This document shows, piece after piece, positions 36,805 to 47,883 of a stretch of 64,000 nt of DNA (position 1 is the first letter of the stretch; each line of letters begins with the position of its first letter). The stretch covers positions 1 to 64,000 of the forward strand of contig NZ_JASFDV010000029.1 in the NCBI RefSeq assembly GCF_030766825.1, written 5' to 3'. A program made the position numbers and the translations under genes. The notes beneath the pieces are model-generated. The model made no database searches. It saw only the letters and a program-made list of their open reading frames with translations, and was not told where the DNA came from. The DNA is from Nocardiopsis sp. CC223A. GTDB taxonomy: Bacteria; Actinomycetota; Actinomycetes; Streptosporangiales; Streptosporangiaceae.

Positions 36805-38298
36805 TCAGCGTTGCAGTGTCAGCAGGCCGGGCCGGTAGGGCAGGAGGCCGTAGTCGGTGCCGTCAGAGCCGGGGTCGCGTCCCTGGTAGAGGAACTGCAG
36901 GTTGCAGGCGTCGACGGTCATGGTCTGGTCGGGGTCGGTGCGGATCAGCTCGCCGTGGCTGATGTCCCTGGTCCAGGTGGCGCCGCTGTTGGCCAGGCCG
37001 GCGAAGGGGTTGCCCTCGGTCGCGGCCTGCGGCGTCCACGTGCCGTCCAGGCCGGTGGCCGTGAACGAGCGGAAGTAGCGACCGTTCGCCCCCATGGCCT
37101 CGACGAGCATGAGGTACCGCTCCTCGCCTTCGAGCTTGTAGACCTGAACCGCTTCGAACAGGTTGCTCCTGGTGTCACTCATGACGACCGTCGATGACGA
37201 GCCGAAGCTGCCCGGGAAGTCGTCGATGGGCATGTCGGCCCGGTAGATGTTGCCGTTGTTCCCGGCGAAGAACAGGTACATGTGCGTGCCGTCGCCGATG
37301 ATCGCCTGATCGATGGGTGCCGAGTCGGGGATGCCCCCGGAGAAGAGCGTCTGCGGCGCCGACCAGCTGTTCACGTCTGTGGGGTCGGTCGACGTCCGAT
37401 AGGAGAAGGCGGGTCCGCCCCACTGGTAGGCGAGCACCCAGATGTCCTCGGGGGCGAAGTAGAAGAGCGACGGTGCGACGGCGGGGAAGGGCATCGGGTT
37501 CTGGCCGGCCGAGGCCATGCCGGACCAGTCCGAGAAGAGCCCGAAGTTCATCGAGTCCCATGACGTTCCGGTGTCATGGGTCGTCGCATAGACGAGGTGC
37601 CTGCCGTTGTAGGGGGCGTGGGTGAAGTCCTTGAGCGAGACCCATCCCGGCCCCGGCTGCGCCAGCGGTCCGGTCGACGTCCAAGAGTACGTTGACGGAA
37701 GGGCGCACGTGTCGCCCGCGCCGTCGACGCGGACGAGTCGCCACTGCTGGTTGGCGCCGCCCCAGTCGTCGTACTGCACGACGTCGGCCCCGTCGGCGGT
37801 CGAGGCCCCCTGGACCTCCACGGCCTTGCCGCTGTGCCGGTTGACCAGCCGGATGTGGCCGTCGGGCGAGTCCTCCAACCGGAACTGCTGGTTGGCCTGG
37901 TCGTGGTCGGTCCACTGGACGATGGCGGCGCCGTTGGCGGTCGACCAGTCGTGGACGTCCAGCACCTTGCCCGAATGCCGTGACTGCAACCGGTAGTGGC
38001 CGTTGCCGGAGTCGACGAACCGCCATTGCTGCTGGTACTGGTCGTTCCGGGGCCACTGGGCGATCCGAGCCCCGTTGTCGGTGGCCAGGTTGTACACGTC
38101 CAGTGCCTTGCCGCTGGCGCGGTTCACCAGCACGTACCACGCGTTCGTGTCGACCGTCGCCGCCGCGGCGGGCGTCGGCGTTGCCAGGGCGCCGGCACCG
38201 CCGATCACCATCGCCATCGCACCGGCGATGACGAACCGCAGCAACCAGCCGCGCCGCGATGAGGGCGGCGTGGCCGGAGGCCTGTCTGATGCGGACAT
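36805..38298 (-). CDS. Secreted GH62 alpha-L-arabinofuranosidase with ricin-type lectin domain
   Basis: 497 residues from ATG 38298 (GGTAAGGA upstream). A twin-arginine-like signal ([24 protein letters not shown]) ends near ATPAAA. Residues about 50-185 form a ricin/CBM13 beta-trefoil with three QQW/QQF repeats. Residues about 190-497 are a full GH62 domain: [24 protein letters not shown] with the catalytic Asp, [33 protein letters not shown] with the acid Glu, and [29 protein letters not shown]62 enzymes remove arabinose side chains from arabinoxylan, so this is a plant-biomass enzyme. The lectin domain usually follows the catalytic domain, whereas here it is N-terminal. A LacI-type palindrome lies upstream. 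Confidence 0.95.
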   Translation of the reverse strand: MSASDRPPATPPSSRRGWLLRFVIAGAMAMVIGGAGALATPTPAAAATVDTNAWYVLVNRASGKALDVYNLATDNGARIAQWPRNDQYQQQWRFVDSGNGHYRLQSRHSGKVLDVHDWSTANGAAIVQWTDHDQANQQFRLEDSPDGHIRLVNRHSGKAVEVQGASTADGADVVQYDDWGGANQQWRLVRVDGAGDTCALPSTYSWTSTGPLAQPGPGWVSLKDFTHAPYNGRHLVYATTHDTGTSWDSMNFGLFSDWSGMASAGQNPMPFPAVAPSLFYFAPEDIWVLAYQWGGPAFSYRTSTDPTDVNSWSAPQTLFSGGIPDSAPIDQAIIGDGTHMYLFFAGNNGNIYRADMPIDDFPGSFGSSSTVVMSDTRSNLFEAVQVYKLEGEERYLMLVEAMGANGRYFRSFTATGLDGTWTPQAATEGNPFAGLANSGATWTRDISHGELIRTDPDQTMTVDACNLQFLYQGRDPGSDGTDYGLLPYRPGLLTLQR

Positions 38299-38722
38299 GA
38301 TCCTTACCTCCCATGGCCGAGAACCGCACGGTCCGCCCGAGCCGGGTTCACCTCGGGTTCCGGGCGCGCACTCGGCTTTGTGAGCGCTAACATTTTTCTC
38401 GGGACGCTTTGGCGCATGCCTGGAGCAAGCTCTGCCATTGCAGCCCTGTCCGGAAAAGCAGGGGCTCCGCTGCCCCCGCCATCGAATGTGAGCGATCACA
38501 CTTTGGATGTCAAGATGGGTATCCGGTGTGAATTCTCGACGTGGGCCTCGACGGCCGAGGGCCCCTCGTGCCGGGGGTCCGGGGCACCCGGCGCCACGAA
38601 CCGGATGCGAACGCGGGCCCGGAACGCCGGTTCGCCCCCACCGCCCGGCGCGCCCGACCACCGGTGCTGTCGGACGCGCCGCTCTCGCCGCCTCGCGGGG
38701 CCGTCCCGCCGTTCCTCCCGGA
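38299..38722. other. Intergenic region upstream of the GH62 gene
   Basis: 424 bp between two leftward genes. It holds the LacI-type palindrome and presumably the GH62 promoter within 150 bp of its start. The part nearer the Lrp/AsnC gene (38520-38722) shows no gene or clear hairpin. Confidence 0.5.
38379..38392. promoter_or_regulatory. LacI-type operator upstream of the GH62 gene
   Basis: TGTGAGCGCTAACA is a 14-bp palindrome with a single asymmetric position, centred on AGCGCT, as in operators of LacI-family sugar regulators. It lies about 80 bp upstream of the GH62 start. No lacI-type gene is in the window, so the regulator would be encoded elsewhere. Confidence 0.6.
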
Positions 38723-39277
38723 CTACCCCGGCGTGGTGTCCTGGCGTGCGGTGGCGGGACGGGCGTGGAGGCGGGGGGCGATCAGCGGCGGTCGGCGCTG
38801 CCGCGAGTCGGGCGAGCGCAGGGCGTGGAACTCCGTCTGCTCGTACACGATCGAGCTCTGCACCCGGGTCACCTCGGAACGCTGCGACATCACGTCGAGC
38901 ACGAGCTGTTGGAGGTGCTCGGCGTTGCCGACCGCCACATGGATCAGGAAGTCCTCGGCGCCGCTGACGTGGTAGAGCGAGCGGGTCTCCGGCAGGGCGA
39001 TGGCGAAGTCCACGAACCGGTTGAACACCTCGCGGGTGTGCGGCCGGACCTGCACGGAGAGGATCGCGTTCATCGCCAGCCCGATGGCCGTCGACGACAC
39101 GTGGGCGTGGATCCCCGTGATGACGCCCCTCTCACGCAGCCGTCGGACACGCAGCAGGCAGGTCGACGGTGCGACTCCCACCTGTTCCGCCAGTTGCTTG
39201 TTGGGGATGGTGGCGTCTTTCTGGAGCTGTTCGAGGATGGCCCAGTCGATCGCGTCCAGTTCGATTGCGGCGGCCAT
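38723..39277 (-). CDS. Lrp/AsnC-family regulator
   Basis: 184 residues from ATG 39277. N-terminal HTH ([49 protein letters not shown]) and C-terminal RAM ligand domain ([42 protein letters not shown]). The last 35 residues are an extra basic tail. It lies 88 bp downstream of aspA on the same strand, so it probably controls the asparagine/aspartate catabolic genes in response to an amino acid. Confidence 0.92.
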   Translation of the reverse strand: MAAAIELDAIDWAILEQLQKDATIPNKQLAEQVGVAPSTCLLRVRRLRERGVITGIHAHVSSTAIGLAMNAILSVQVRPHTREVFNRFVDFAIALPETRSLYHVSGAEDFLIHVAVGNAEHLQQLVLDVMSQRSEVTRVQSSIVYEQTEFHALRSPDSRQRRPPLIAPRLHARPATARQDTTPG

Positions 39278-39365
39278 AGCTCTCCATGATACGGACCGCA
39301 TACGGGTCGGAATCCGCCCCGATCGGGACACGGTCTCGGGGCGTCCGCCCGGGAACACCCCGCGT

Positions 39366-40789
<1,424 letters not shown>

Positions 40790-40793
<4 letters not shown>

Positions 40794-41824
40794 CGCAGGA
40801 CTCCGTCGGTCTCGGGCGCGAGCGGGGCGAGCGGTTCGTCGGAGAGCAGCCGGCCCAACGCCGCGATGCGCTCCGCCGGGTCCGAACGGTGCAGCAGGGC
40901 GGAGATCACGGCCATCCGGGCCTGCGGCGCGCGCAGGGTCCCGGTCGGCACCGCTCCGGCCGCGATCAGGTCGACCCCGCCGCCACCGGAGTAGATCCCG
41001 GCGACCGGGCCTGCGGGCACCCGGGTGGTGAGCGCGACGAGCACCCCGGCGGAGACCGCCTCGGCGACGGCGTCGACGAACACGGGGGAGGCGTTTCCGG
41101 ATCCGGTGCCGGCCAGGACGATGCCCCGGGCCCCGGCCGCGACCGCCGCGCGCAGCAGCACCGGGTCGGCGCCCGCGTGGTGCGTGACGATGTCGACCCG
41201 GGGTGCGGGTCCGTCGGGGAGCGGCAGCGGCGGCCGCCGCGGCGGCCGGTGCCGGATGAGCACACGGCCCTCGGAGACACCGCCGACCGGCGTGCCGGAC
41301 GGGTCGCCGAAGCCCTCGACGGCGAGCGTGTGCTGTTTCACGGTGCCGCGCGCGGCGTGCACCAGGCCGTCGAACACCACCACCACACCGAGGTCGTGCC
41401 CGGTGGCGGCGACGCTCAGGGCGTCGCGGAGGTTGGCCGGGGCGTCGCTCTCGTCGTGGTCCGGAGGCCGCTGGGCGCCGGTGAACACCACCGGTCGGCC
41501 GTCGCGGTGGTACAGGTCGATCAGGAACGCCGACTCCTCCAGGGTGTCGGTGCCGTGGGTCACCACGACACCGTCGACCTCGTCGTCGGCCAGCGCCTCG
41601 TGCACGGCGCCCAGCAGGGTCAGCTGCTGGTCCGTGGTGAGCGCCGAGCTGTTCGCCGTGAACAGGTCCCGGACCCGAACCCGCAGTCCGTCGGGGACAC
41701 CGGCCCCCTCAAGGATCTGGGGTCCGCTCAGCTCGGCGGTGTACCCGTCCCCGATCCGGCGGCTGGCGATCGTCCCGCCGGTGCTGATCAGTACGACCCG
41801 GCGGGTCGCGTCCTTCTGGCGCAT
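40790..41824 (-). CDS. ansA: L-asparaginase
   Basis: 344 residues. Hydrolyses asparagine to aspartate, the substrate of the coupled aspartase. Both catalytic threonine motifs are present: VLISTGGTIASR near the N-terminus and VVTHGTDTLEESAFL at about residue 88. No signal peptide, so a cytoplasmic type I enzyme is likely. The gene lies between the symporter and aspA. Confidence 0.93.
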
Positions 41825-41857
41825 CGTTTCCTTCTCGTTCCGAAGAGTCCTGGACCG

Positions 41858-41900
41858 GGACGCGGCCCGGGCCCGCCTGCGGCGGGTGCGGACCGCGTCC
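41858..41900. other. Branched hairpin between the symporter and ansA genes
   Basis: Outer 8-bp arms GGACGCGG/CCGCGTCC (41858-41865, 41893-41900) enclose a 6-bp inner stem CCCGCC/GGCGGG with a TGC loop. It occupies the 111-bp gap between the agcS-type gene and ansA, and could be a partial terminator or an RNA-stability element. Confidence 0.5.
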
Positions 41901-41935
41901 GGGTGGCGGTGGGTGCGGTCACCCGCAGGGCCGGG

Positions 41936-43411
41936 TCAGCGGGCTTCCGGGGCGGTACCGGACCGTGCGTCGTGCTCGTCGGCCGGGCCGGGCTCCCAGC
42001 ACTCGATGCCGGTGACATCGGGCATCCTGTCCCGGGTGAAGACCGGGTCCAGGCCCTGCCTGCGCTGTTCCCGGTAGTCCGCGAGCAGGCGCAGGGCGAG
42101 CGCGCCGAGCGGTGCGATCGCGATCAGGTTGATCACGGCCATGACCCCCATGGTGACGTCGGCGAGGTTCCACACCAGGTCGAGCGAGGCGATGGCGCCC
42201 AGGAACACCATGGCGACCACGGCGGTGCGGTACACCGGCAGGGCTCCCGGGTGCCCGGTCAGGAACCGCAGGTTGGATTCGCCGTAGTAGTAGTTGCCGA
42301 CCAGCGAAGTGAACGCCAGCAGGAAGATGATCACGGTGAGCAGGTGCAGCGACCAGGAGCCGAGGTTCGCTTCCAGCGCCCGCTGGGTGAGCTCCGCGCC
42401 GACCTCCTCGCCGTACACGGGGTCGGAGACCAGGATGATGAACGCGGTGACGGAGCAGATGACGAGGGTGTCGAAGTAGACGCCGAGTGTCTGCACCAGG
42501 CCCTGCTTGACCGGGTGGCTGACCGACGCCGTCGCCCCCGCGTTGGGCGCGGAGCCCATGCCCGCCTCGTTGGAGAACAGGCCGCGGCGGATGCCCATCA
42601 TGATCGCGGTGCCCACGCCCGCCGCGCCGAACTCGCGCAGGCCGAACGCGGAGCCCACGATGTTCGTGAGCACGGCGGGGACCTGGTCGATGTTCATCCC
42701 GACCACGATCAGGCCGATGGCGAGGTAGGTCAGCGCCATGAACGGCACCAGGGCCTGCGCGACGTGGGCGATGCGGCGCACACCGCCGAAGATCACGAGC
42801 GCGGCGAGGACGGCCAGGGCCGCGCCCACGACGGGTGCGATCCACTCGGGGTTCTGCGCGCCGGTCGCGGTCGCCACCGAACCGCCCACGGCGCCGGCGA
42901 TGCTGTTGGCCTGCACCATGTTGAACGCGAATCCGAAGGTGAAGATGATGGCGATGGCGAACAGTACGCCCATCCACCGCGCCTTGAGCCCGAGGGTCAT
43001 GTAGTAGGCCGGGCCGCCGCGGAATCCGGTCCTGTCCGGGACCTTGAACAACTGGGCGAGGGTGGACTCGACGAACGCGGCCGAGCCCATGACGATGCCC
43101 ATCAGCCACATCCAGAGCACGGCTCCGGGGCCGCCGAGGGCGATCGCGACCGCCACTCCGACGATGTTGCCCGTTCCGATGCGGGAGGCCGCCGAGATCG
43201 AGAACGCCTGGAACGCCGAGATGGCCTTCCCGCCGTCCGGGGCCGACTGCGGGGCGCTGCGCATGGAGCGCAGCATCTCGGGCACCAGCCGGATCTGGAC
43301 GGCCCCGGAACGCACCGTGAAGTAGACGCCGACGACGGCCAGCAGGGGGATGACCAGGTAGGCCCACAGGACGTCGTTCATGCCTACGATGGCGCTGTTC
43401 AGCGCATCCAT
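41936..43411 (-). CDS. Sodium:alanine/glycine symporter (AGCS family)
   Basis: 491 residues with about eleven hydrophobic segments. AGCS signatures are visible: GGKAISAFQAFSISAASRIGTGNIVGVAVAIALGGPGAVLWMW, RTGFRGGPAYYMTLGL and GMGSAPNAGATASVSHPVKQGLVQTLGVYFDTLVICS. The family imports alanine or glycine with Na+. Given the downstream asparaginase and aspartase, asparagine or aspartate could be the substrate here, but that is inference. First gene of the group, with promoter and start (ATG 43411) facing the 314-bp gap to the next gene. Confidence 0.93.
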   Translation of the reverse strand: MDALNSAIVGMNDVLWAYLVIPLLAVVGVYFTVRSGAVQIRLVPEMLRSMRSAPQSAPDGGKAISAFQAFSISAASRIGTGNIVGVAVAIALGGPGAVLWMWLMGIVMGSAAFVESTLAQLFKVPDRTGFRGGPAYYMTLGLKARWMGVLFAIAIIFTFGFAFNMVQANSIAGAVGGSVATATGAQNPEWIAPVVGAALAVLAALVIFGGVRRIAHVAQALVPFMALTYLAIGLIVVGMNIDQVPAVLTNIVGSAFGLREFGAAGVGTAIMMGIRRGLFSNEAGMGSAPNAGATASVSHPVKQGLVQTLGVYFDTLVICSVTAFIILVSDPVYGEEVGAELTQRALEANLGSWSLHLLTVIIFLLAFTSLVGNYYYGESNLRFLTGHPGALPVYRTAVVAMVFLGAIASLDLVWNLADVTMGVMAVINLIAIAPLGALALRLLADYREQRRQGLDPVFTRDRMPDVTGIECWEPGPADEHDARSGTAPEAR

Positions 43412-43725
43412 ATGTTCGCTCCTTGTCGTGTGCGGGCACGCGGGGGATGCCGGGCTCGTCTCACCGGCACGACAGGGTTCCGTGGCTGGTCACCGAGGCG
43501 TGCTTCCGCTGATCGGCAATGGTCGACCCATCGGCGGTGTGCTTCAACACACCCTGCTCGCCGTGCGGGGAACAGGCGCTGTCTCCGAACCCTGTTCGAC
43601 GCCGGGCGCCTTCCGTGCAGTGGCGCACGCCACATGTTCGACGGCCGTCCCGCCGGCCTGTCGGAGCCGGGCGGTAGCGTCGCTCCCAAACGAACGTTCG
43701 GTTGGACCTCGACATCGGGAGCAGT
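43412..43725. promoter_or_regulatory. Divergent promoter region
   Basis: 314 bp between the AGCS symporter and the HEAT-SMI1-WGR gene. It contains the palindrome at 43686-43705 and a small inverted repeat GGTGTG/CACACC (43536-43541 and 43548-43553). No gene is seen. Confidence 0.5.
43686..43705. promoter_or_regulatory. TetR-type operator upstream of the HEAT-SMI1-WGR gene
   Basis: CCAAACGAACGTTCGGTTGG is a 20-bp palindrome with 9 of 10 base pairs symmetric. It includes the AACGAACGTTCG core common to TetR-family operators and ends 20 bp before the ATG at 43726. The TetR gene convergent with this operon could supply the repressor. Confidence 0.65.
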
Positions 43726-46700
43726 ATGACCGAGCATCCGGCGGTCGGCCGCCACTTCGGCCTGACCGTCCCCCCGGCGGTGGTCGACGCGGTCGACCCC
43801 CGCCTCCTCGACCGGTGGATCGGCGGCGCGGACCACCTGGTGGGCGCGGAGAGCGGCCGGCCCCGCGCCGCCCTGACCGCGGTCGAGGTCTGCCCCGGCT
43901 TCAACCCGCTCGGCCGCGCCGGCTGGGTCGCCCAGGGCCTGGAGGAGGGCGACCTCTCCGACGCAGAGGTGGCCGAAACCCTCGACCGGATCCCGGGGTC
44001 GACCGCAGCCACGGTGCTGCGCGCCGTACTCGACCGCAGGTCCGGCCTGGACCGCAGCCCGCACGCCGACGCACTGCTGCCGCTGCTGTCCGACGCCGGG
44101 AACGAGTGGACCGCCCGCATCTGGGCCCTGGAGGCCGTCATGCCGGTCGTCGGCGACGGACACGCCCTGGCCGGGGCCGCCGCGGCCCTGCTGGAGAAGG
44201 ACCCCTACAGCCGCCCCTGCCTGGCCGCCGTGGCCAGGGCACACGAACTCACCGGCGAGGAGCCCGTCCTGACCGCGGAGGAACTCGGCCGCAGGCGCGC
44301 CCTGGCCGAGACCACCGCCGGGTACCTCATGCGGCTGAGAGAGGATCCCGCCGCGGCCGGGGAGGTCCTGGCCGAGGTCGGCGACCCCGGCCCGGCCGAG
44401 GTGCTGGCCCGGCGCATCCTGCTGCGCGCCGACGTCGACGGGCCCGCGGAGGAGGCCCTCCGGTGGGCGCTCCGCGTCGTCCTCGACTCCGACCGCGACG
44501 ACCGGGCCGCGCTGGCCGCCGCCGGGCTGGAGCACCTGCCAGCCGAGGGCCGAGCCCACACCGTCGCCGGGCTGGAGGTCGACGCCCCCGACGACCCGCT
44601 CGTGGCGGTCCTGCACCACCTGCTGGAGCACACCCCCGAGCCCGCCACCTCCGACGTCGTCGGCGAGATGTACAACGACGACCTCAAGGAGGCCGCCTTC
44701 AAGGCCCTCGCGCCGGTGGCGCACGAACCGGAGGTCTTCGACGGTCTGATGCGCCTCGCCGAGCTGCCGGGACCGGGCAGCAGCGTCGAGAAGCTCTGGG
44801 AGGAGCTGTTCAACCCGTTCGACGAGGCGGGCTACATCCTGCACCGCCTCACCGGTGAACAGGCCGCGCGGGCGGCCCGGGCCATGGTCGCCACGCAGCT
44901 GGGGCACCCGGACATCGGTGCGCGCTCCACCGCCGGGCACCAGCTCTTCCGCTTCGACCACCCCGGGGCCGAGGAGTTCCTGATCGGTGCGCTCGACGAG
45001 TACGGGCGGCGCTACGCCGAATCCGACCAGGCGAGCAGTCCCGTCCTCGACCACGGCCGGACCCTCCACGATCAGCTGGAGGACGTCGTCGCCAACCTCT
45101 ACTCGGCGCTGCGCAACATGAAGACCCCCACCTCGCGCACCGCCCTCATCGAGCGGCTGTTCACCGAGCGGCGCAGCATCTGGCGCATGGGCGACGCGAT
45201 CGGCGAGGTCTTCTCCGCCGAGGTGCACCGGGAGGTCATGCGGCGGCTGCGGGAGAGCCGCGACCACCGCGCGGCCGCCCACTACGCCGACGCGCTCGCC
45301 GGACACGTGAAGCAGCGCCGGCCCAAGGTGAAACTCCTGGAGGAGATCGCCACCTGGCCGGTCCCCGAGGACGTGATCGAGCGGCGCGTCTTCAAGTACG
45401 CCCTCGGGGTCGGCATCTCGGCCGCACTGGAGGAGAAGGCGTTCGACCTGGTCCGTGCCGCCCACCCGCTCCTGGCCGCCATCGCCGAGGACGCGGCGGA
45501 GCCCGACGCGCTCGCACGCGGCCGCGCCTGGGAGGACCCGCTCGCCGCCGAGGACACCCGCGCCCTGCTGGAGTCCGTGCTCACCGGTGCCGCCGACACG
45601 GCCCGGCAGGCGCTGATCGAGCAGGGCCGGGCCGCCAGGGCGGCGGGGAGACCGCTCAAGCGCGTCACCGACGACCATCTCGCGACGCTCGCCGGGACCA
45701 CGGTGCGGCTGCGGCTGCTGCACGACGGGACGACCGGGGAGGTGTGGTTCCTCGACACCGAGGGGGCGGTGTTCGCCTTCGACGGCTACGGCGTCGCCGA
45801 GCCGCCCTTCGAGGCGACCCTCGTCGGCTGCTCCGGTGTGCCGGACTTCCTCGCCGACGTCACCGCGCAGTCCGAGCGGGCGCTCCTGTGGACCCGGTCG
45901 GCCCGGCGGTTCGTCGAACTCGTGCGCTACGGCGATCGGCTCGTCCGGCGGTGGGGGGACAACAACGGCATGTTCGAGACCCTCGGCCTCGCCTTCCCCG
46001 GCCCGGAGGCCGCCGCCGACGCCTTCGAGCGGATGAGGGCCACCTGCGTGGCCGCCAAGTACACCGAGTCGGACCCGTGGTACCTCCCCGGCCGGGCCGC
46101 GGTCCAGCGGACCTTCAAGCCGCAGGACGGCGGCGAGTGGGAACGGCTGATGGGCTTCGACCCCGTCGCGCACGCGGTGACCCCCGAGGCCGTCGCCGAG
46201 GCCGAGCGGCGCGAGCTCGAACTGCACCGCCAAGGCGTGTGGCCGGCCACGATCGAGTGGGTGAGCTGGGAGAAGTACCGGGTGCTCGACGAGATGCCGG
46301 TCGCCGACTGGATGCGCGCCCGCATCCGCAACGACGGGCAGGACGCCGCCTGGCACGTCGAAGCGCTGGCCGAGATCACCGGGTACCTGCGGTCGCACGG
46401 CTACACCGAGCACGGCCCCGGCCTGGAGTCGCTGCGCGCCGAGGTCGGCCCGCCCGCCGCACCGGAGGACGTCGCCGCGCTGGAGGCCGCCCACGGCGCC
46501 CCGCTCCCGCAGGTCCTCAAGGATTTCTGGGGCCGGATCGGGTACGCCGAATGGACCCTCGGCGGTACCGGCATGCGCATCCTCGGCCCCCGCGAGGTCC
46601 TCGACGCGATCCCGGTCATGGAGGAGTTCGGCCGGGAACGCCTCGCAGCCGTCCCGTCCCACGCCCGGGAGCGGTGGGAACCGGTCTTCGGGGCGCTGCG

Positions 46701-47154
46701 CGGACTCTCGGTGCACCTGGGCGACGGGACCCCCGACGTCGTGTTCACCGCGGAGCCGATGGCCGACGGTCGGGTGTTCTCCCGGGTGCAGGGCCGCCCC
46801 GCCGACCAGTGGTGGGAGAAGGCGCTGGGGTGGATGTTCGCCACCTCGTTCCTGTCGGCCTTCGTCCGTGCGATCGAGGAGGCGGTGCCCGAGACGGCGA
46901 TGCTCTACCACGGCCGGCGCCGCGGACCGGGCCTGGCGGGCCGCCGCTTCGAGGCCGAGGGCGGACAGGGCACGAAGTTCTGGGAGGTCTGGACCGACCC
47001 CGGACTGGACGTGGTCGCCACCCGCCACGGCAGGGCCGGTACCGCCGGGACCGTTTCCACCCGGCGCTACGCGGACCCCGGCAAGGCCGCCCGCAAGGCC
47101 GCCGGGCTCATCGCCGCCAAGGAGAAGGGCGGGTACCGCGAATCGGCGGGGTGA
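43726..47154 (+). CDS. Large HEAT-repeat, SMI1/KNR4-like, WGR-like protein
   Basis: 1142 residues from ATG 43726 (GGGAG just upstream). About the first 650 residues are Ala/Leu/Glu-rich helical repeats of HEAT/armadillo style. Residues about 900-970 (PAAPEDVAALEAAHGAPLPQVLKDFWGRIGYAEWTLGG) resemble an SMI1/KNR4 domain. The last 65 (KFWEVWTDPGLDVVATRHGRAGTAGT) match a WGR domain with HGRAG in place of WGRIG. WGR domains bind nucleic acid in PARPs, and SMI1 domains are common in toxin-immunity proteins. There is no catalytic motif, signal peptide or membrane segment. The role is unknown. It sits behind a TetR-type palindrome. Confidence 0.8.
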   Translation: MTEHPAVGRHFGLTVPPAVVDAVDPRLLDRWIGGADHLVGAESGRPRAALTAVEVCPGFNPLGRAGWVAQGLEEGDLSDAEVAETLDRIPGSTAATVLRAVLDRRSGLDRSPHADALLPLLSDAGNEWTARIWALEAVMPVVGDGHALAGAAAALLEKDPYSRPCLAAVARAHELTGEEPVLTAEELGRRRALAETTAGYLMRLREDPAAAGEVLAEVGDPGPAEVLARRILLRADVDGPAEEALRWALRVVLDSDRDDRAALAAAGLEHLPAEGRAHTVAGLEVDAPDDPLVAVLHHLLEHTPEPATSDVVGEMYNDDLKEAAFKALAPVAHEPEVFDGLMRLAELPGPGSSVEKLWEELFNPFDEAGYILHRLTGEQAARAARAMVATQLGHPDIGARSTAGHQLFRFDHPGAEEFLIGALDEYGRRYAESDQASSPVLDHGRTLHDQLEDVVANLYSALRNMKTPTSRTALIERLFTERRSIWRMGDAIGEVFSAEVHREVMRRLRESRDHRAAAHYADALAGHVKQRRPKVKLLEEIATWPVPEDVIERRVFKYALGVGISAALEEKAFDLVRAAHPLLAAIAEDAAEPDALARGRAWEDPLAAEDTRALLESVLTGAADTARQALIEQGRAARAAGRPLKRVTDDHLATLAGTTVRLRLLHDGTTGEVWFLDTEGAVFAFDGYGVAEPPFEATLVGCSGVPDFLADVTAQSERALLWTRSARRFVELVRYGDRLVRRWGDNNGMFETLGLAFPGPEAAADAFERMRATCVAAKYTESDPWYLPGRAAVQRTFKPQDGGEWERLMGFDPVAHAVTPEAVAEAERRELELHRQGVWPATIEWVSWEKYRVLDEMPVADWMRARIRNDGQDAAWHVEALAEITGYLRSHGYTEHGPGLESLRAEVGPPAAPEDVAALEAAHGAPLPQVLKDFWGRIGYAEWTLGGTGMRILGPREVLDAIPVMEEFGRERLAAVPSHARERWEPVFGALRGLSVHLGDGTPDVVFTAEPMADGRVFSRVQGRPADQWWEKALGWMFATSFLSAFVRAIEEAVPETAMLYHGRRRGPGLAGRRFEAEGGQGTKFWEVWTDPGLDVVATRHGRAGTAGTVSTRRYADPGKAARKAAGLIAAKEKGGYRESAG

Positions 47155-47161
47155 CGGCGGC

Positions 47162-47194
47162 GGGCCCGCCGGGACGGCCGGTCCCGGCGGGCCC
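47162..47194. terminator. Bidirectional terminator between convergent genes
   Basis: Perfect 14-bp stem (47162-47175 with 47181-47194) with a five-base loop, filling the 45-bp space between the HEAT-SMI1-WGR gene and the TetR gene. Confidence 0.85.
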
Positions 47195-47199
47195 CGGCC

Positions 47200-47883
47200 T
47201 CACCCCAGGAGCCTGCGGGCGAAGGCCGCGTAGGTCTCGGCCAGCTCGCCCACGTCGATCCCCAGCTCGGGACGCCACCACTCGGCGACCCGCAGACCCA
47301 TGGAGCCCAGGGCGGTCATGCCGAGCAGCGGGTCGAAGTCGCCGAAGAGGCCCTGTGCCTGGCCGCGCTCGATGATGGAGACCGCGACCTGCTCCGCGCC
47401 GACCCGCGAGGCGTAGGAGGCCTCGCGGGCCTCGGGCGAGAGCGCCTCCAGTTCCCGGTTGGCCACGCGCATGAGCAGCGGGTAGTCGGCGTGGACGCGT
47501 ACGAGCTCGGAGACCATCGCGGTGATCTGTGCGGCCGGGTCGTCCCCGGCCCCGGCCACGGCCGCGCCGAGCCGCTCGGCCTGCTCCTCGTGGCCGATCC
47601 GGATCAGTTCGGCGAGGATGTCCTGCTTGGACTTCACATGGGAGTACACGGTGCTGGGGTGGATGCCGACGGCTCCGGCCAGGTCTCGGACCGAGACCGC
47701 GTGGTAGCCGCGGGCGCCGAACTGCAGCAGCGCCTCCTCGAACAGGCGGCGCCGGGTCCCGGTGCCGGTCGCCCGGGGCGGCAGCAGGGTGGGTGCGGCG
47801 CCGGTCGTGGTGGGGCCCAGATCCGCGTTCGTCCGCAGGGCGCGGCGCCTGCCGTCGCTTCCGTCCCGTGCCCCGCCCGCCAC
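47200..47883 (-). CDS. TetR-family regulator
   Basis: 227 residues from GTG 47883, chosen for GGGAGGGCGGCACG upstream. A longer frame from 48042 reads into Arg/Gly-rich sequence that looks non-coding. After about 38 low-complexity residues comes the TetR HTH: TRRRLFEEALLQFGARGYHAVSVRDLAGAVGIHPSTVYSHVKSKQDILAELI. The ligand domain ends AETYAAFARRLLG. It is convergent with the HEAT-SMI1-WGR gene and divergent from the siderophore transporter. Its target could be the palindrome at 43686-43705 or its own promoter. Neither is shown. Confidence 0.85.
   Translation of the reverse strand: MAGGARDGSDGRRRALRTNADLGPTTTGAAPTLLPPRATGTGTRRRLFEEALLQFGARGYHAVSVRDLAGAVGIHPSTVYSHVKSKQDILAELIRIGHEEQAERLGAAVAGAGDDPAAQITAMVSELVRVHADYPLLMRVANRELEALSPEAREASYASRVGAEQVAVSIIERGQAQGLFGDFDPLLGMTALGSMGLRVAEWWRPELGIDVGELAETYAAFARRLLG

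Noticed and set aside
40889-43729. A 946-codon frame opposite ansA and the symporter
   Set aside because: His/Gly/Asp/Arg-rich shadow of well-identified genes on the other strand.
43399-47028. A 1209-codon open frame antisense to the HEAT-SMI1-WGR gene
   Set aside because: It is Gly/Arg/Val-rich, matches no family and mirrors the sense frame with its codon bias. Long antisense frames are expected at this GC content.
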